64,000 nt of DNA from Caballeronia peredens (GTDB lineage Bacteria; Pseudomonadota; Gammaproteobacteria; Burkholderiales; Burkholderiaceae), in assembly GCA_001544595.2 (NCBI GenBank), contig FCOH02000012.1, forward strand, positions 149,096 through 213,095, written 5' to 3'. The translations under genes and the position numbers were made by a program. Positions 9,006 to 17,215 of this stretch are shown piece by piece; position 1 is the first letter of the stretch; the number at the start of each line of letters is the position of its first letter. The notes under the pieces were generated by a model. The model was given only the letters and a program-made list of their open reading frames with translations. It did no database searches and was not told the DNA's origin.

Positions 9006-9104
9006 ACCGACCTCCTCGTTCATGGTGATGCGCCCGTCCGGCGCTGCCTGCATCCGCCGAAACGGGCGCGGAAAGATTCGCTTGGCGGCAGCCGGCCGCC
9101 GCGG

Positions 9105-9500
9105 TCAGGCTTCGAAATCGAGACCGCCGAACAGCACCGATGCGTCCGCTTGCGAACGCGTCGCGAGATCGACGTCGCGCGCGCCCTGCCAGGCGTCGAG
9201 CTTGGCGCCGATGGCATCGAGATATCGCAGGAAACGGGCCTCGCCGCCCGGCTTCAGCAAGCGCCCGATTTCTTCATCGTCCCACGTGAGGAAAACATTG
9301 AGCGGATACGGATGGCCGCGTTCGGCACCGCCGTCCGTCGGTTGCGTGCGCGCGGCGCTCACGTGCAGGCGCGTCGGCACGCGGGGACTTTCATAGGGAA
9401 GGATGTCGATGCGCACGCCGGAATCGACCGCCCGCGCCACGCGCTCGGCGATGCGCGGCATGAATTCGGCCTCGAAACGCAGCGCCTGTTCCCGGTTCAA
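9105..9500 (-). CDS. conserved hypothetical protein, 131 aa
   Basis: A 131-residue soluble protein. The N-terminal helix (MNREQALRFEAEFMPRIAER) leads into a beta-rich part (VRIDILPYESPRVPTRLHVS) and then YPLNVFLTWDDEEIGRLL. From memory it resembles a Burkholderia-restricted unknown family (possibly DUF5594), which I cannot verify. It has no signal peptide, membrane segment or catalytic motif. It lies between other short unknowns on the same strand, with 34 bases to the stop of the downstream gene. Confidence 0.6.
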   Translation of the reverse strand: MNREQALRFEAEFMPRIAERVARAVDSGVRIDILPYESPRVPTRLHVSAARTQPTDGGAERGHPYPLNVFLTWDDEEIGRLLKPGGEARFLRYLDAIGAKLDAWQGARDVDLATRSQADASVLFGGLDFEA

Positions 9501-9534
9501 CGCTTTTTCTCCGCGACGCTTTTTTGCGTGCTGC

Positions 9535-9837
9535 TCAGACCGGCGGCAGGTCTTCGAGCGATTTTTCGATCTGCCCGTCCTGCACGCGCGCCTCGATGCC
9601 GATATGACCGTTCGTATAAGGCAGCGCGCTCACTTTCGGGCCGAGGAAGGTTCTGCCGCCGAGCGTAAAGAGCGTCCGCACTTCCTTGCCGCTCTTGATG
9701 GCGTCCACGACCTGCTTGACATCCACGATGGTGGTCGGCGCGGCCCAGTCGTTGGTTGCCGGATCGAAGCTGCCCCAGCGTACGTTCGTCACGCGGTCGT
9801 TGACCCAGCGCACGCCGTCGATCGTCAAAGTACCCAT
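9535..9837 (-). CDS. conserved hypothetical protein, 100 aa
   Basis: A 100-residue soluble protein, MGTLTIDGVRWVNDRVTNVR at the start, beta-rich, with the regular phrase VDVKQVVDAIKSGKEVRTLF followed by GGRTFLGPKVSALP. The arrangement recalls the DUF3892 type of small domain, but I am not sure. The start at 9837 is supported by GGAGG seven bases upstream. The function is unknown. Confidence 0.6.
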   Translation of the reverse strand: MGTLTIDGVRWVNDRVTNVRWGSFDPATNDWAAPTTIVDVKQVVDAIKSGKEVRTLFTLGGRTFLGPKVSALPYTNGHIGIEARVQDGQIEKSLEDLPPV

Positions 9838-9968
9838 AGCTGCCTCCAGTGTCGTCGTTGGGAGGTGGTTCAACGATGCTAGCACGGTGACGTAGACGCG
9901 GTGCGCGTTTTCGGCGTCGAAAAGACCGGCCGCGGCGACCGGCTTACCGGGCCTGGCGGAGTTCGGGG

Positions 9969-10214
9969 CTACTTCGCGATCGCGTCGCTTGCCGGACTGT
10001 GATGCAGCATGCGATCGCTGTTTTGCGGCGGATTGGGGCGCTTGACGGGCATGTTGTCGGGGTTGTCGGGACGCGTGGCGCTCGCGGACGGCGCGCCGGC
10101 CGCGCCCGGCGGCTTGACCATCGATGCATTGTCGTTCGGACGGACGGTTTGCGCCTGCGCGGCAAGTGCGACGGCGAGCAAAAGGGCGGCTGTCGCGAGG
10201 TGTGGGCGGCTCAT
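9969..10214 (-). CDS. small secreted Pro/Asn-rich protein
   Basis: An 81-residue protein with a signal peptide (MSRPHLATAALLLAVALAAQAQ) and a short low-complexity mature part rich in Pro, Asn, Asp and Ser (TRPDNPDNMPVKRPNPPQN), with no cysteine. The ATG at 10214 is preceded by GGAGATCGATC. No known domain is recognised. Short disordered periplasmic proteins of this kind are common in Burkholderiaceae. Confidence 0.55.
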   Translation of the reverse strand: MSRPHLATAALLLAVALAAQAQTVRPNDNASMVKPPGAAGAPSASATRPDNPDNMPVKRPNPPQNSDRMLHHSPASDAIAK

Positions 10215-10299
10215 GATCGATCTCCGCGAGCGGAAGAGCTTCGATGTGCATGACGCGTGCCTGGCGTGAGGTCGATCGTGCCGGCGGTGAAAAGCAAAA

Positions 10300-10321
10300 A
10301 GCCCAGTCGGATGACTGGGCT
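10300..10321 (-). terminator. rho-independent terminator after tRNA-His
   Basis: A hairpin with nine-base stem arms AGCCCAGTC and GACTGGGCT and a four-base loop. On the minus strand a run of five T follows. It lies 17 bases past the 3' end of the tRNA-His gene and ends that transcript. Confidence 0.85.
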
Positions 10322-10338
10322 TTCGCATGAATTCTCGG

Positions 10339-10415
10339 TGGGGTGGCTGATGGGACTCGAACCCACGACGACAGGAATCACAATCCTGGACTCTACCAAC
10401 TGAGCTACAGCCACC
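10339..10415 (-). tRNA. tRNA-His (anticodon GTG)
   Basis: A full cloverleaf can be drawn on the minus strand. The acceptor stem GTGGCTG pairs with CAGCCAC, the D arm contains AGCTCAGTTGGTAGAG, the anticodon stem CCAGG/CCTG encloses TTGTGAT with anticodon GTG, and the T arm has GGGTTCGAGTCCC. The CCA end is encoded (10341-10339). The base before the acceptor stem (10415) is G opposite discriminator C, giving the extra G-1:C73 pair used by HisRS. The gene stands alone between a small secreted-protein gene and dusA. Confidence 0.97.
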
Positions 10416-10532
10416 ACTGTTACCGCGATCCCGATTGCTGCGGAAATACCGTCGCAATCAAGAAGCGAGATTATACGAACAACGATTGCGCTTGCCTAGT
10501 CCCTTTGAGCATCTTTTTCCGCAATGCGCGCC

Positions 10533-11549
10533 TTAAGACTCGATCGCTTCCACGGCCTCGCGCAGATGGCTGCGCGCTTCGTCGAAGACCGTCAGATCGC
10601 CCGTTGCGAGCCGCCGGCTGTCCGACAGCACGCGGCGCCATCCGCGCGCGCCCGCGACGCCGCGATACAGCCCGAGCGCATGCCGCGTCACGGCGCCGAG
10701 ATACATGCCGCGCGCAAGCTCGGCGCGCGCATAGTCGATGAGCCCGGCCTCGATCTCCTCGCGCGAGGGAACCGGCGTACCGGCGCCGTAGAAGCGCGTG
10801 TCGACGCCCGCGAGCACGTACGGATTGTGATAAGCCTCGCGCCCGAGCATCACGCCGTCGACGTGCTTCAGATGTTCCTCGACTTCATCGAGTGTCTTGA
10901 TGCCGCCGTTGATCGAAATTTCCAGATGCGGGAAATCGCGCTTCAGGCGATACGCGTACTCGTACTTGAGCGGCGGAATCTCGCGGTTTTCCTTCGGACT
11001 CAGGCCCTTCAGGATCGCGTTGCGCGCGTGCACGATGAACACTTCGCAACCCGCATCGGCCACCGTGCCGACGAAATCGCGCACGAATTCGTAGTCCTCG
11101 ACCACATCGACGCCGATTCGATGCTTGACGGTCACCGGAATCGACACCGCGTCGCGCATCGCCTTCACGCAATCCGCGACGAGTTCCGGCTCCTTCATCA
11201 GGCACGCACCGAACGCGCCGCGCTGCACGCGCTCGGACGGGCACCCGCAATTCAGGTTGATCTCGTCGTAGCCCCATTGCTCGCCGAGTTTCGCGCTTCG
11301 AGCGAGATCGCCCGGTTCGCTGCCGCCCAGTTGCAGCGCGACGGGTGCCTCGGCGGGCGTGAACGCCAGATGGCGCGCGACGTCGCCGTAGAGCAGCGCG
11401 CCCGTCGTCACCATTTCGGTGTAGAGCCACGCATGACGCGACACGAGCCGGTGCAGCGACCGGCAATGGCGGTCGGTCCAGTCCATCATCGGGGCGACGG
11501 AAACGCGGCGGGGGCTGATCCGGGGATCGATCTTCGGTACGGCTGACAT
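10533..11549 (-). CDS. dusA: tRNA-dihydrouridine(20/20a) synthase
   Basis: A 338-residue FMN enzyme that reduces uridines 20/20a of tRNA to dihydrouridine using NADPH. The TIM barrel begins VSVAPMMDWTDRHCR (residues 16-30), with TEMVTTGALLYGD following. The catalytic Cys lies in NLNCGCPSERVQRGAFGACL. FMN-phosphate contacts are visible in ISINGGIKTLDE and DGVMLGREAYHNP. TVKHRIGVD and HARNAILKGLSPKENREIPP are typical of the DusA subgroup rather than DusB or DusC. The start at 11549 gives the usual family length; the frame stays open upstream to 11708. It lies upstream of tRNA-His, both reading leftward. Confidence 0.93.
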   Translation of the reverse strand: MSAVPKIDPRISPRRVSVAPMMDWTDRHCRSLHRLVSRHAWLYTEMVTTGALLYGDVARHLAFTPAEAPVALQLGGSEPGDLARSAKLGEQWGYDEINLNCGCPSERVQRGAFGACLMKEPELVADCVKAMRDAVSIPVTVKHRIGVDVVEDYEFVRDFVGTVADAGCEVFIVHARNAILKGLSPKENREIPPLKYEYAYRLKRDFPHLEISINGGIKTLDEVEEHLKHVDGVMLGREAYHNPYVLAGVDTRFYGAGTPVPSREEIEAGLIDYARAELARGMYLGAVTRHALGLYRGVAGARGWRRVLSDSRRLATGDLTVFDEARSHLREAVEAIES

Positions 11550-11707
11550 GGGCGACGGCGCGCCCGCGTTGCGCGAGCCGCTTGAAAATAAAGGCGAATT
11601 TTCTATTTTACCGCAGTGCGGCAGATTGGTGCCCGCCGCGCCACTATAATGGCGCTCGTCTTGATAATCGAAGAGAACCGCGCCTGCGGCCTCAAGCGGT
11701 CTAGCCA

Positions 11708-12133
11708 ATGCAAAAAGTCATTCTGCCGTTCGTTTCTGGTTTCCTCGCCGCGCTGTTCTTTCGCGAATCGACGCTGGCGCTGTTGCATGCGGCCGGTCTC
11801 GTTGACCCGGCCGGCTTTTCCACCGCACCGTTTCTGCCGCTCGGCATCCCGGAATTCATCGCCAATGCGCTCTGGAGTTCGGTGTTCGGCGTGCTGATGG
11901 CATGGCTGCTGCGCGTCGCGCCGGATCGCAGCGCGCCGTGGATCGGCGCACTCGTGTTCGGCGGCATCGTGCTGACGGCTGTCGGCGCATTCGTGATCGA
12001 TCCGGCACGCGGCATCTGGCCGAGCGGCAACATGCTGCCGCGCCTCGCGCCCAGCTTCATCGCCAATGCCATCTGGGGCTGGGGCGCGCTCGTCTTCATG
12101 CGCGCTTTCATGGCCGGCAGCGAGTCACGTTGA
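11708..12133 (+). CDS. small integral membrane protein, unknown
   Basis: A 141-residue protein with four likely membrane segments: VILPFVSGFLAALFF, FIANALWSSVFGVLMAWLL, WIGALVFGGIVLTAVGAFVI and FIANAIWGWGALVFM. The phrase FIANAxW occurs twice, in segments 2 and 4, hinting at an internal duplication of a two-helix unit. No charged catalytic residues lie in the membrane. The function is unknown. The start codon lies divergent from dusA, and a strong hairpin terminator follows at 12194. Confidence 0.7.
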   Translation: MQKVILPFVSGFLAALFFRESTLALLHAAGLVDPAGFSTAPFLPLGIPEFIANALWSSVFGVLMAWLLRVAPDRSAPWIGALVFGGIVLTAVGAFVIDPARGIWPSGNMLPRLAPSFIANAIWGWGALVFMRAFMAGSESR

Positions 12134-12193
12134 TTCGACGCTGATCCGACACCGCCGCGACGCCGATTTCCCGCGAAGCCGGCGCCCGGAATC

Positions 12194-12220
12194 AAAAGCG
12201 GCCCAGGCGGGCCGCTTTTT
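12194..12220. terminator. bidirectional rho-independent terminator
   Basis: A perfect 11-base stem (AAAAGCGGCCC with its complement) and a four-base loop, followed by T on both strands. It lies between two convergent genes, the membrane protein at 11708 and the CoA-hydrolase-like gene at 12224, and can serve both. Confidence 0.88.
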
Positions 12221-12223
12221 CGT

Positions 12224-13333
12224 TCAGTCCTTCAGAAGCCGCAGCGGATGCGCCGCGGGCGTCCACGCGCTCTCGAACATGCGATCGATTTCGGCGGCAT
12301 TGACGTCTTCCGCCCGCGCGATCTTCCACGCCGGCTGATTGTCCTTGTCGACGATGCGGGCGCGAATGCCTTCAAGCACGTCGCCGCGCTCGAACATCGT
12401 GCGCGTCAGGTCGAGATCGCGGCGCAGGGTCTCGGCCATCGTCGAGAACTTCGCGCGATCGACTTGCTGCAACGCTACATTCACCGAAAGCGGCGAGCGC
12501 TCGCGCAATTCCGCGGCCGCATGCTTCGCCCACTCGTTGCCGCCGTCCGCGTCGCGCTCGAGCGACGCGAGAATGGCGGCGCCGTTGCCCGTCGCGAAGT
12601 GCTTGTCGATCATCGTGCGGCCCTCGGCGAGCACGCTCTTTTCCGGAATCGGCGCGACCTTGTGCTTCGTCGTCTCGCTCTGCACGAAACGCACGATCTC
12701 GACGCCATCCAGAAAACGATGATGCCGCAGCGATTCGATCAGCCCCGGCAGCGCGCCGTCGTCGAGATAGGCGTCGGCCATGCGGGCATAGAGCGCGTCC
12801 GCCGCGGCCATGCTCGCGCCGGTGGCCGCGAGATAGCGGCCGATCGCGCCCGGCGCGCGCGCGAGAAACCAGCTCACGCCGACATCGGGAAACAGGCCGA
12901 TGCGCGTCTCGGGCATCGCCATCCTGGTCGACTGCGTGACGATGCGCAGCCCGCCCGTGTGATGCGCGCCCTGCGAAATGCCCATGCCGCCGCCCATCAC
13001 GACGCCGTTCACCACGGCGATATACGGCTTCGGAAACGTGAAGATCGCGTGATTGAGCTTGTACTCGTCGGTGAAGAACGCGTCGATGGCCTCGCGCTCG
13101 CCGGCCTTCGCGGACTCGTACAGGAAGCGGATGTCGCCGCCCGCGCAAAACGCCCGCACGTGCGGACTGTAGACGACCACCGCCCGGATCGCGTGGTCGT
13201 GCCGCCATGCGCGCAATGCCTCGCTGATCGCGCGCAACATCGGCGCGGTCAACGCGTTGAGTGCCTTCGGACGATCGAGCGCAATGAAGCCGATGCCGTT
13301 GGCGGTGTCGATACGGATGTCTTCGGTGGTCAT
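12224..13333 (-). CDS. 3-hydroxyisobutyryl-CoA hydrolase-like enzyme (crotonase superfamily)
   Basis: A 369-residue crotonase-fold protein, longer than a standard enoyl-CoA hydratase (about 260) and matching the HIBCH group. Landmarks are KALNALT, the oxyanion-hole signatures RAFCAGGDIRFLYES and NGVVMGGGMGISQGA, and the group-specific PETRIGLFPDVGVSWFLAR with the Glu and Asp used by HIBCH. The C-terminal region (LEGIRARIVDKDNQPAW) is also typical. It would hydrolyse 3-hydroxyisobutyryl-CoA in valine breakdown, or a related acyl-CoA. Its start overlaps the TetR stop by four bases (ATGA), so the two are translationally coupled. Confidence 0.85.
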   Translation of the reverse strand: MTTEDIRIDTANGIGFIALDRPKALNALTAPMLRAISEALRAWRHDHAIRAVVVYSPHVRAFCAGGDIRFLYESAKAGEREAIDAFFTDEYKLNHAIFTFPKPYIAVVNGVVMGGGMGISQGAHHTGGLRIVTQSTRMAMPETRIGLFPDVGVSWFLARAPGAIGRYLAATGASMAAADALYARMADAYLDDGALPGLIESLRHHRFLDGVEIVRFVQSETTKHKVAPIPEKSVLAEGRTMIDKHFATGNGAAILASLERDADGGNEWAKHAAAELRERSPLSVNVALQQVDRAKFSTMAETLRRDLDLTRTMFERGDVLEGIRARIVDKDNQPAWKIARAEDVNAAEIDRMFESAWTPAAHPLRLLKD

Positions 13334-14040
13334 CGTGTTGAAGTGTCGGGTCGGTTCGCTGATTCAGTGCGAAGTTCGGTTTCGTGCGCCGGCGCGGACC
13401 ACGCAGCGAGCGACAGCTCGACGAGCGTCGCGACCGGCGTTTCGGGCAGCGACGCGCCGTTCAGCTTCAGCGCGACGATGCCATGCAAGTTCGCCCACAA
13501 TCCTTCCGCGCGCGCCGACGGTACGGCGTGCGGCGGCAATCGGTCGGCCGCGCGCAACTCGACGAACGCGTCCGCGATCAGCGACAGCGTTGCCGCGCCG
13601 AACTCGGCGGGCTTGTCGGCGCCGTCGGCCGCTGCGTCGGCAAGCGCGGAGGGCTCCATGAACATCAGCCGATAAATCTCGGGCTCGGCCAGACCGAATT
13701 CGACATACCCGCGCGCCATTGCGTTCAGTCGCGCGGCCGGATCCGCGATTGTCGTGTGCGCGACGAAGGCTTCGCGCAGACGCGCGTGCCCTTCCAGACG
13801 CAACGCGCGCGCAATCTCGCCGCGGCTCCTGAAATGCAGATACAACGCGGCAGGCGAATAATCGATCGCTTCCGCGAGCTTTCTCATCGAGAGCGACGCG
13901 AATCCGTCACGCTTCACGATCTCGCGCGAGACCTCGAGTATGCGCTCGCGCAGCGCCTCGCGCTGCTCGCGTCTTTGCTTGGTGCGCCGCTCTTGCAATC
14001 CTATGCGAGGCATTGTCGGCACCGCTTCTTTCGAAGTCAA
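13330..14040 (-). CDS. TetR-family transcriptional regulator
   Basis: A 236-residue regulator. The N-terminal helix-turn-helix spans roughly residues 28-75: RERILEVSREIVKRDGFASL, SMRKLAEAIDYSPAALYLHF, then the usual start of helix 4. The C-terminal ligand domain is helical and contains GYVEFGLAEPEIYRLMF, typical of the WHG-type TetR C-domain. The start may be 14040 or the internal ATG nine codons later (MPRIGLQERR). Its last four bases overlap the start of the CoA-hydrolase gene, which it probably controls in response to an acyl-CoA or acid. No palindromic operator was identified. Confidence 0.85.
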   Translation of the reverse strand: MTSKEAVPTMPRIGLQERRTKQRREQREALRERILEVSREIVKRDGFASLSMRKLAEAIDYSPAALYLHFRSRGEIARALRLEGHARLREAFVAHTTIADPAARLNAMARGYVEFGLAEPEIYRLMFMEPSALADAAADGADKPAEFGAATLSLIADAFVELRAADRLPPHAVPSARAEGLWANLHGIVALKLNGASLPETPVATLVELSLAAWSAPAHETELRTESANRPDTSTR

Positions 14041-14062
14041 TTCGCGGCCGAGCCGCGACGGC

Positions 14063-14245
14063 TCAGACGGTCATCTTGCTGTCGTCGTCCCGGCGCGATG
14101 GCCCGCTGTAGAGCGGCTCCTCCGAGTCGCCCAGCACCACGGACGAAAACACGATGCACACGGCAAGAATCAGCACACCGAGGGCTGCCCAGATGAGCCA
14201 TAGCGCATTGGACTCGATAAGTGAGTGAACAAAGGACTGAAACAT
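14063..14245 (-). CDS. single-span small membrane protein, 60 aa
   Basis: A 60-residue protein with one hydrophobic helix (ALWLIWAALGVLILAVCIVF) after a short N-terminus and a charged cytoplasmic or periplasmic tail (GDSEEPLYSGPSRRDDD). The family is not recognised. It precedes the TetR gene on the same strand by 22 bases. It could be co-transcribed with it, though no functional link is apparent. Confidence 0.5.
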   Translation of the reverse strand: MFQSFVHSLIESNALWLIWAALGVLILAVCIVFSSVVLGDSEEPLYSGPSRRDDDSKMTV

Positions 14246-14479
14246 GACGACCCCGCGCGATTTTTATAATGGTTGCTCAAGGAAAGCGCATGCCCTTGAG
14301 CAAGTAGTGTGCCGAGCGAATCGCACCGCGTGCGGCAATCTCTAAATGGTACTCCGACATGCGAGGGCGCGGAAGGTCGCGCGAGTGCTCTCGCGCTGAA
14401 AAAGCTGGCGTGCGCGATGAAGGTCTTACATCGCGCCGTGTAAGAGCCGCAATGGCGGCGGCGACAGCGGCTTTAAGCG

Positions 14480-14764
14480 TCAGACCGCGACACGCCCGGG
14501 AGGAAAATGTCCGCTCTTGAGGAGCACGGGCATGCCGTTGGTCACGCGCAGATGCTCGCGCGCGACGGCCTCGATATGCGGGCGGGCGGCATCGAAGGCG
14601 CTGATCCAGCCGATGCTGTCGTAAGTCTGCGCGCCGAAATGATCTTCGAGCGCTTCGACCGATATCGCGCACGGCACGCGGCGGCCATCGACGAGCGCTG
14701 CGAACTCGATGGTCAGGTTGGTATCGCGGTAATCGGGCGCGTCCGGAAGGAATCGAATATCCAT
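14480..14764 (-). CDS. DUF1488-family protein
   Basis: A 94-residue protein matching my memory of the DUF1488 family: an N-terminal extension, then LTIEFAALVDGRRVPCAISV, EALEDHFGAQ and a helical part ending VAREHLRVTNGMPVLLKSGH. The family is widespread in proteobacteria with no established role. The ATG at 14764 begins MDIRFLPDAP. The gene stands 203 bases from the pair of unknowns upstream on the same strand. Confidence 0.72.
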   Translation of the reverse strand: MDIRFLPDAPDYRDTNLTIEFAALVDGRRVPCAISVEALEDHFGAQTYDSIGWISAFDAARPHIEAVAREHLRVTNGMPVLLKSGHFPPGRVAV

Positions 14765-14967
14765 GATTGTCTCGTGGCTCGGGCGCGGCGGCCGCGTCGA
14801 AAACATGCGACCGGAACCGACGCGAGGACGTTCAAGCACTGCATTCTCCCATTCGATGCGAAGGCAAACGTTCGCATGAATCGATCCGGCGACTATGGTA
14901 CTCGCGCTCGCGCGGCGCGGTCCAGCACCCTGCCCCGCATGTGCCGCCGAGTGCACTTCGGCACGTT

Positions 14968-15324
14968 TCAGGCGGCGAGCACGGCTTCGTCGACATCGAC
15001 AACTAGCAGCGAGCTCGCGAGCGGATTGGCATAGTTGAAGTCGAGCAGACGGCTCATCTCGCGCACGCGTTCGCAGACGCGCTCCCGTGCCTCGCCGGAC
15101 AACTGCGGATACGCGCGCAGCACGCGTGCATCGAAGCGATAATGCACGCCCCACGCGATATTGCCCGGATGATTCGCTACGCCGCCCGTACGCCAACTGA
15201 CGAAGAGCGAAGGCGTTGCATCGAGACCGATTTCGGCGACGTCCGCGCCGCTCGGAAACAAATCGATCAGACAGTTCGCGACGTCGTACAGCACGGCGTG
15301 TCGAAGATGAACGGGACGCATCAT
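14968..15324 (-). CDS. hypothetical protein, 118 aa
   Basis: A 118-residue soluble protein reading MMRPVHLRHAVLYDVANCLI at the start, with a central FVSWRTGGVANHPGNIAWGV and the C-terminal YANPLASSLLVVDVDEAVLA. I do not recognise the family. It starts at 15324 with an ATGA overlap with the stop of the upstream gene, so the two are translationally coupled. Confidence 0.6.
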   Translation of the reverse strand: MMRPVHLRHAVLYDVANCLIDLFPSGADVAEIGLDATPSLFVSWRTGGVANHPGNIAWGVHYRFDARVLRAYPQLSGEARERVCERVREMSRLLDFNYANPLASSLLVVDVDEAVLAA

Positions 15325-15590
15325 GTCGATTGCAAAAGACGGTCGATATACTCGCGCGCGGCCTGCTCGACGTGCGCGAGCGCCGCGCCTTCGGTGGCGA
15401 AACGCTGCTCGGGGCCAAGATCGACGAGCGCTTCGAAGCGATGCGCGTCGTCCGGACCGCCGCGCGCAAGACTGACCGATGCGACGTAGATCGGCTGGCC
15501 TTGTGCGCCGTTGTCGTCCGGTGTGTGCACGAGCCGCGCCGAAGCGCTGATGTAGTAGCCTCGATATGGCCCCGTGACTCGTTCCGCCAT
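15321..15590 (-). CDS. hypothetical protein, 89 aa, coupled to the next gene
   Basis: An 89-residue soluble protein starting MAERVTGPYRGYYISASARL. The alternating pattern IYVASVSLARGG and the terminal helix HVEQAAREYIDRLLQST suggest a small alpha/beta fold. The family is not recognised. Its stop overlaps the start of the 118-residue protein by four bases. The complement of AGGGAGAGA lies just upstream as a purine-rich ribosome-binding site. Confidence 0.6.
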   Translation of the reverse strand: MAERVTGPYRGYYISASARLVHTPDDNGAQGQPIYVASVSLARGGPDDAHRFEALVDLGPEQRFATEGAALAHVEQAAREYIDRLLQST

Positions 15591-15915
15591 GTGTTCTCTC
15601 CCTTGATTTGCGTGCCGCGCGCGATATCTTTACGACCGCGATTTGCAAAGACGCTCCACGACGCGACAGGCAATTTCAACCGAAACTTCCGATGAATAAG
15701 GCGCGTGATGCGGAAAATAGTTCATCCGACATATCGGTTCGCCAGTCGCGGCGCGCTATTTCCTCCATTCGCAAGCATCGCGCCCGCGTCGTGCGCCGCT
15801 AACAACCGCTTACGAGTCGCGTAAGCCTCGTATGGGACAATGCCTATCCCGAAAAAGCGCCCTCCCCGGACACGGATGAGCGGCGCGGCTTGCCATTCGC
15901 CCTCACGAGGTAAAG
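15591..15915. other. intergenic region between divergent genes
   Basis: No gene is supported. It contains an inverted repeat, CTTACG-N5-CGTAAG, at 15809-15825 that could be an operator. At its right end, GAGG lies five bases before the lipoprotein start at 15916. Promoters for the divergent unknown gene and the lipoprotein must lie here but are not clear enough to mark. Confidence 0.4.
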
Positions 15916-16326
15916 ATGAAGGAATACGGTCGGCGCATGCGCCGGATCTTCGCGCGCGCCGCGCATGCCGGCGCTACGCAAAAAACACGCAAAACATCGA
16001 TGGCTGCGAGCGGCCCGACGTTGCGCGCGGCGACGCTGAGCGCGGCTGCGCTGGTGGTGGCGAGCCTCGGCGCGTGCGCGTCGTCGAACGATGCATCGCT
16101 CATCAATCTGCCGGATGGCCAGACGGGCTACGCCGTCAACTGCAGCGGCGCGGATGCCGGCTCGAGCTGGGCCAGTTGCTACGTCCTCGCCGGCAAGAAA
16201 TGCGGCGCGACGGGCTATGACATCGTGTCGAAGGACAACGAGGAAGGCGGCCCGACGGGCGGCGGTATCACCAACGTGATCTCCGCGAACGTCAAGAACC
16301 GCTCGATGATCGTGCGCTGCAAGTAG
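15916..16326 (+). CDS. small lipoprotein, unknown function
   Basis: A 136-residue protein with an unusually long basic N-terminal part before a hydrophobic core (LSAAALVVASLGACASS) containing a lipobox-like LGAC. GAGG upstream favours ATG 15916. An internal ATG at 16000 would give a conventional short lipoprotein signal but lacks a ribosome-binding site. The mature domain has four cysteines (NCSGAD, SCYVLAGKKCGATGY, VRCK) in a compact beta-type pattern, with GYDIVSKDNEEGG and IISANVKNRSMIVRCK-like strands. No family name can be given. It probably sits in the outer membrane. Confidence 0.65.
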   Translation: MKEYGRRMRRIFARAAHAGATQKTRKTSMAASGPTLRAATLSAAALVVASLGACASSNDASLINLPDGQTGYAVNCSGADAGSSWASCYVLAGKKCGATGYDIVSKDNEEGGPTGGGITNVISANVKNRSMIVRCK

Positions 16327-16336
16327 GCACGCGTCG

Positions 16337-16681
16337 TCAGTGCGCGCTCATCTTCGAGAACGCATTGAGCACGACGACTCCCGCGACGATCAGCCCCATG
16401 CCGAGCATGGCGGGCAGATCGGGCGTCTGCTTGAAGAGCAACGCCGCGACGAGCGTGATGAGCACGATGCCCGCGCCCGACCACACCGCATAGACGACGC
16501 CAACGGGCAACGTACGTAACGTCAGCGACAGCAGATAGAACGACAGCCCGTATCCCACGACGACGATGGCGGCGGGCAGCGCACGCGTGAAGCCATCGGA
16601 GGCACGCAGCGCGGAGGTCGCGACGACTTCGGCGACGATCGCGATCGCGAGGAGCACATAAGCGGTTGAACGCATCGGCAT
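16337..16681 (-). CDS. small multidrug resistance (SMR) efflux protein, EmrE-like
   Basis: A 114-residue four-helix SMR protein. The essential membrane Glu sits in helix 1 (AIVAEVVATSALRASDGFT). The SMR signatures LPVGVVYAVWSGAGIVLIT (helix 3) and the closing helix GMGLIVAGVVVLNAFSK are intact. The pattern matches the EmrE/Qac export group better than the guanidinium exporters (Gdx/SugE) because of YAVWSGAGIV. It exchanges protons for quaternary cations in the inner membrane as an antiparallel dimer. There is no second SMR gene alongside. Confidence 0.9.
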   Translation of the reverse strand: MPMRSTAYVLLAIAIVAEVVATSALRASDGFTRALPAAIVVVGYGLSFYLLSLTLRTLPVGVVYAVWSGAGIVLITLVAALLFKQTPDLPAMLGMGLIVAGVVVLNAFSKMSAH

Positions 16682-16717
16682 CGAATCTCGTTGGGTGATA
16701 TTCGTTCGTGGAAGGCG

Positions 16718-17215
16718 TCAGTCGCGGCCGACCGAAAGATTGCCGAAGTTCTCGCCGAGCACGGCGCAAAGGGCTTCGACCACCATCTGATGATCGTCGC
16801 GCTGCGCGAGTCCCGACACGGCGACCGAACCGATCACACCGGCGCCCGACGCGCGCACGGGAAACGCGCCGCCATGCGTGGCGAACTCGGCGGGATCGAG
16901 GCTGAACTTCTCGGCGAGCGTGGTGTTGGCCTGTTGCAGCGTGAGGCCGAGCGCCCATGAACTGCGCCGGAAATGTTCGACGGTGCGCGACTTGCGCTCG
17001 ACCCAGCGGGCGTTGTCGGGCGTGGTGCCGTCGAGTGCGGCGTAGAAGAGTTTGCGCCCGAAGGTGCGCACATCGATGACGACTGCGGCGCCGCGCGCCA
17101 TCGCCATCTCGCGCAATTGCGAGCCGATCTGCCACGCCTGCTCGGCGTGGAACTGCGGGAATACGAGCGTGCGCTCCTGATGCGCGATGGCCTGCAAAAC
17201 GTGTGGGATGTCCAT
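16718..17215 (-). CDS. HbpS-like (UPF0303) protein
   Basis: A 165-residue protein of the GlcG/HbpS (DUF336) fold, in its UPF0303 branch. The middle reads VVIDVRTFGRKLFYAALDGT, followed by NARWVERKSRTVEHF and HGGAFPVRASGAGVIGSVAVSG, whose glycine-rich end is diagnostic. The C-terminal helix reads DDHQMVVEAL. Relatives bind haem or cobalamin, or act as small oligomeric stress proteins; a biochemical role for this branch is not settled. It is a short stand-alone gene upstream of the SMR gene, 36 bases away. Confidence 0.75.
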   Translation of the reverse strand: MDIPHVLQAIAHQERTLVFPQFHAEQAWQIGSQLREMAMARGAAVVIDVRTFGRKLFYAALDGTTPDNARWVERKSRTVEHFRRSSWALGLTLQQANTTLAEKFSLDPAEFATHGGAFPVRASGAGVIGSVAVSGLAQRDDHQMVVEALCAVLGENFGNLSVGRD

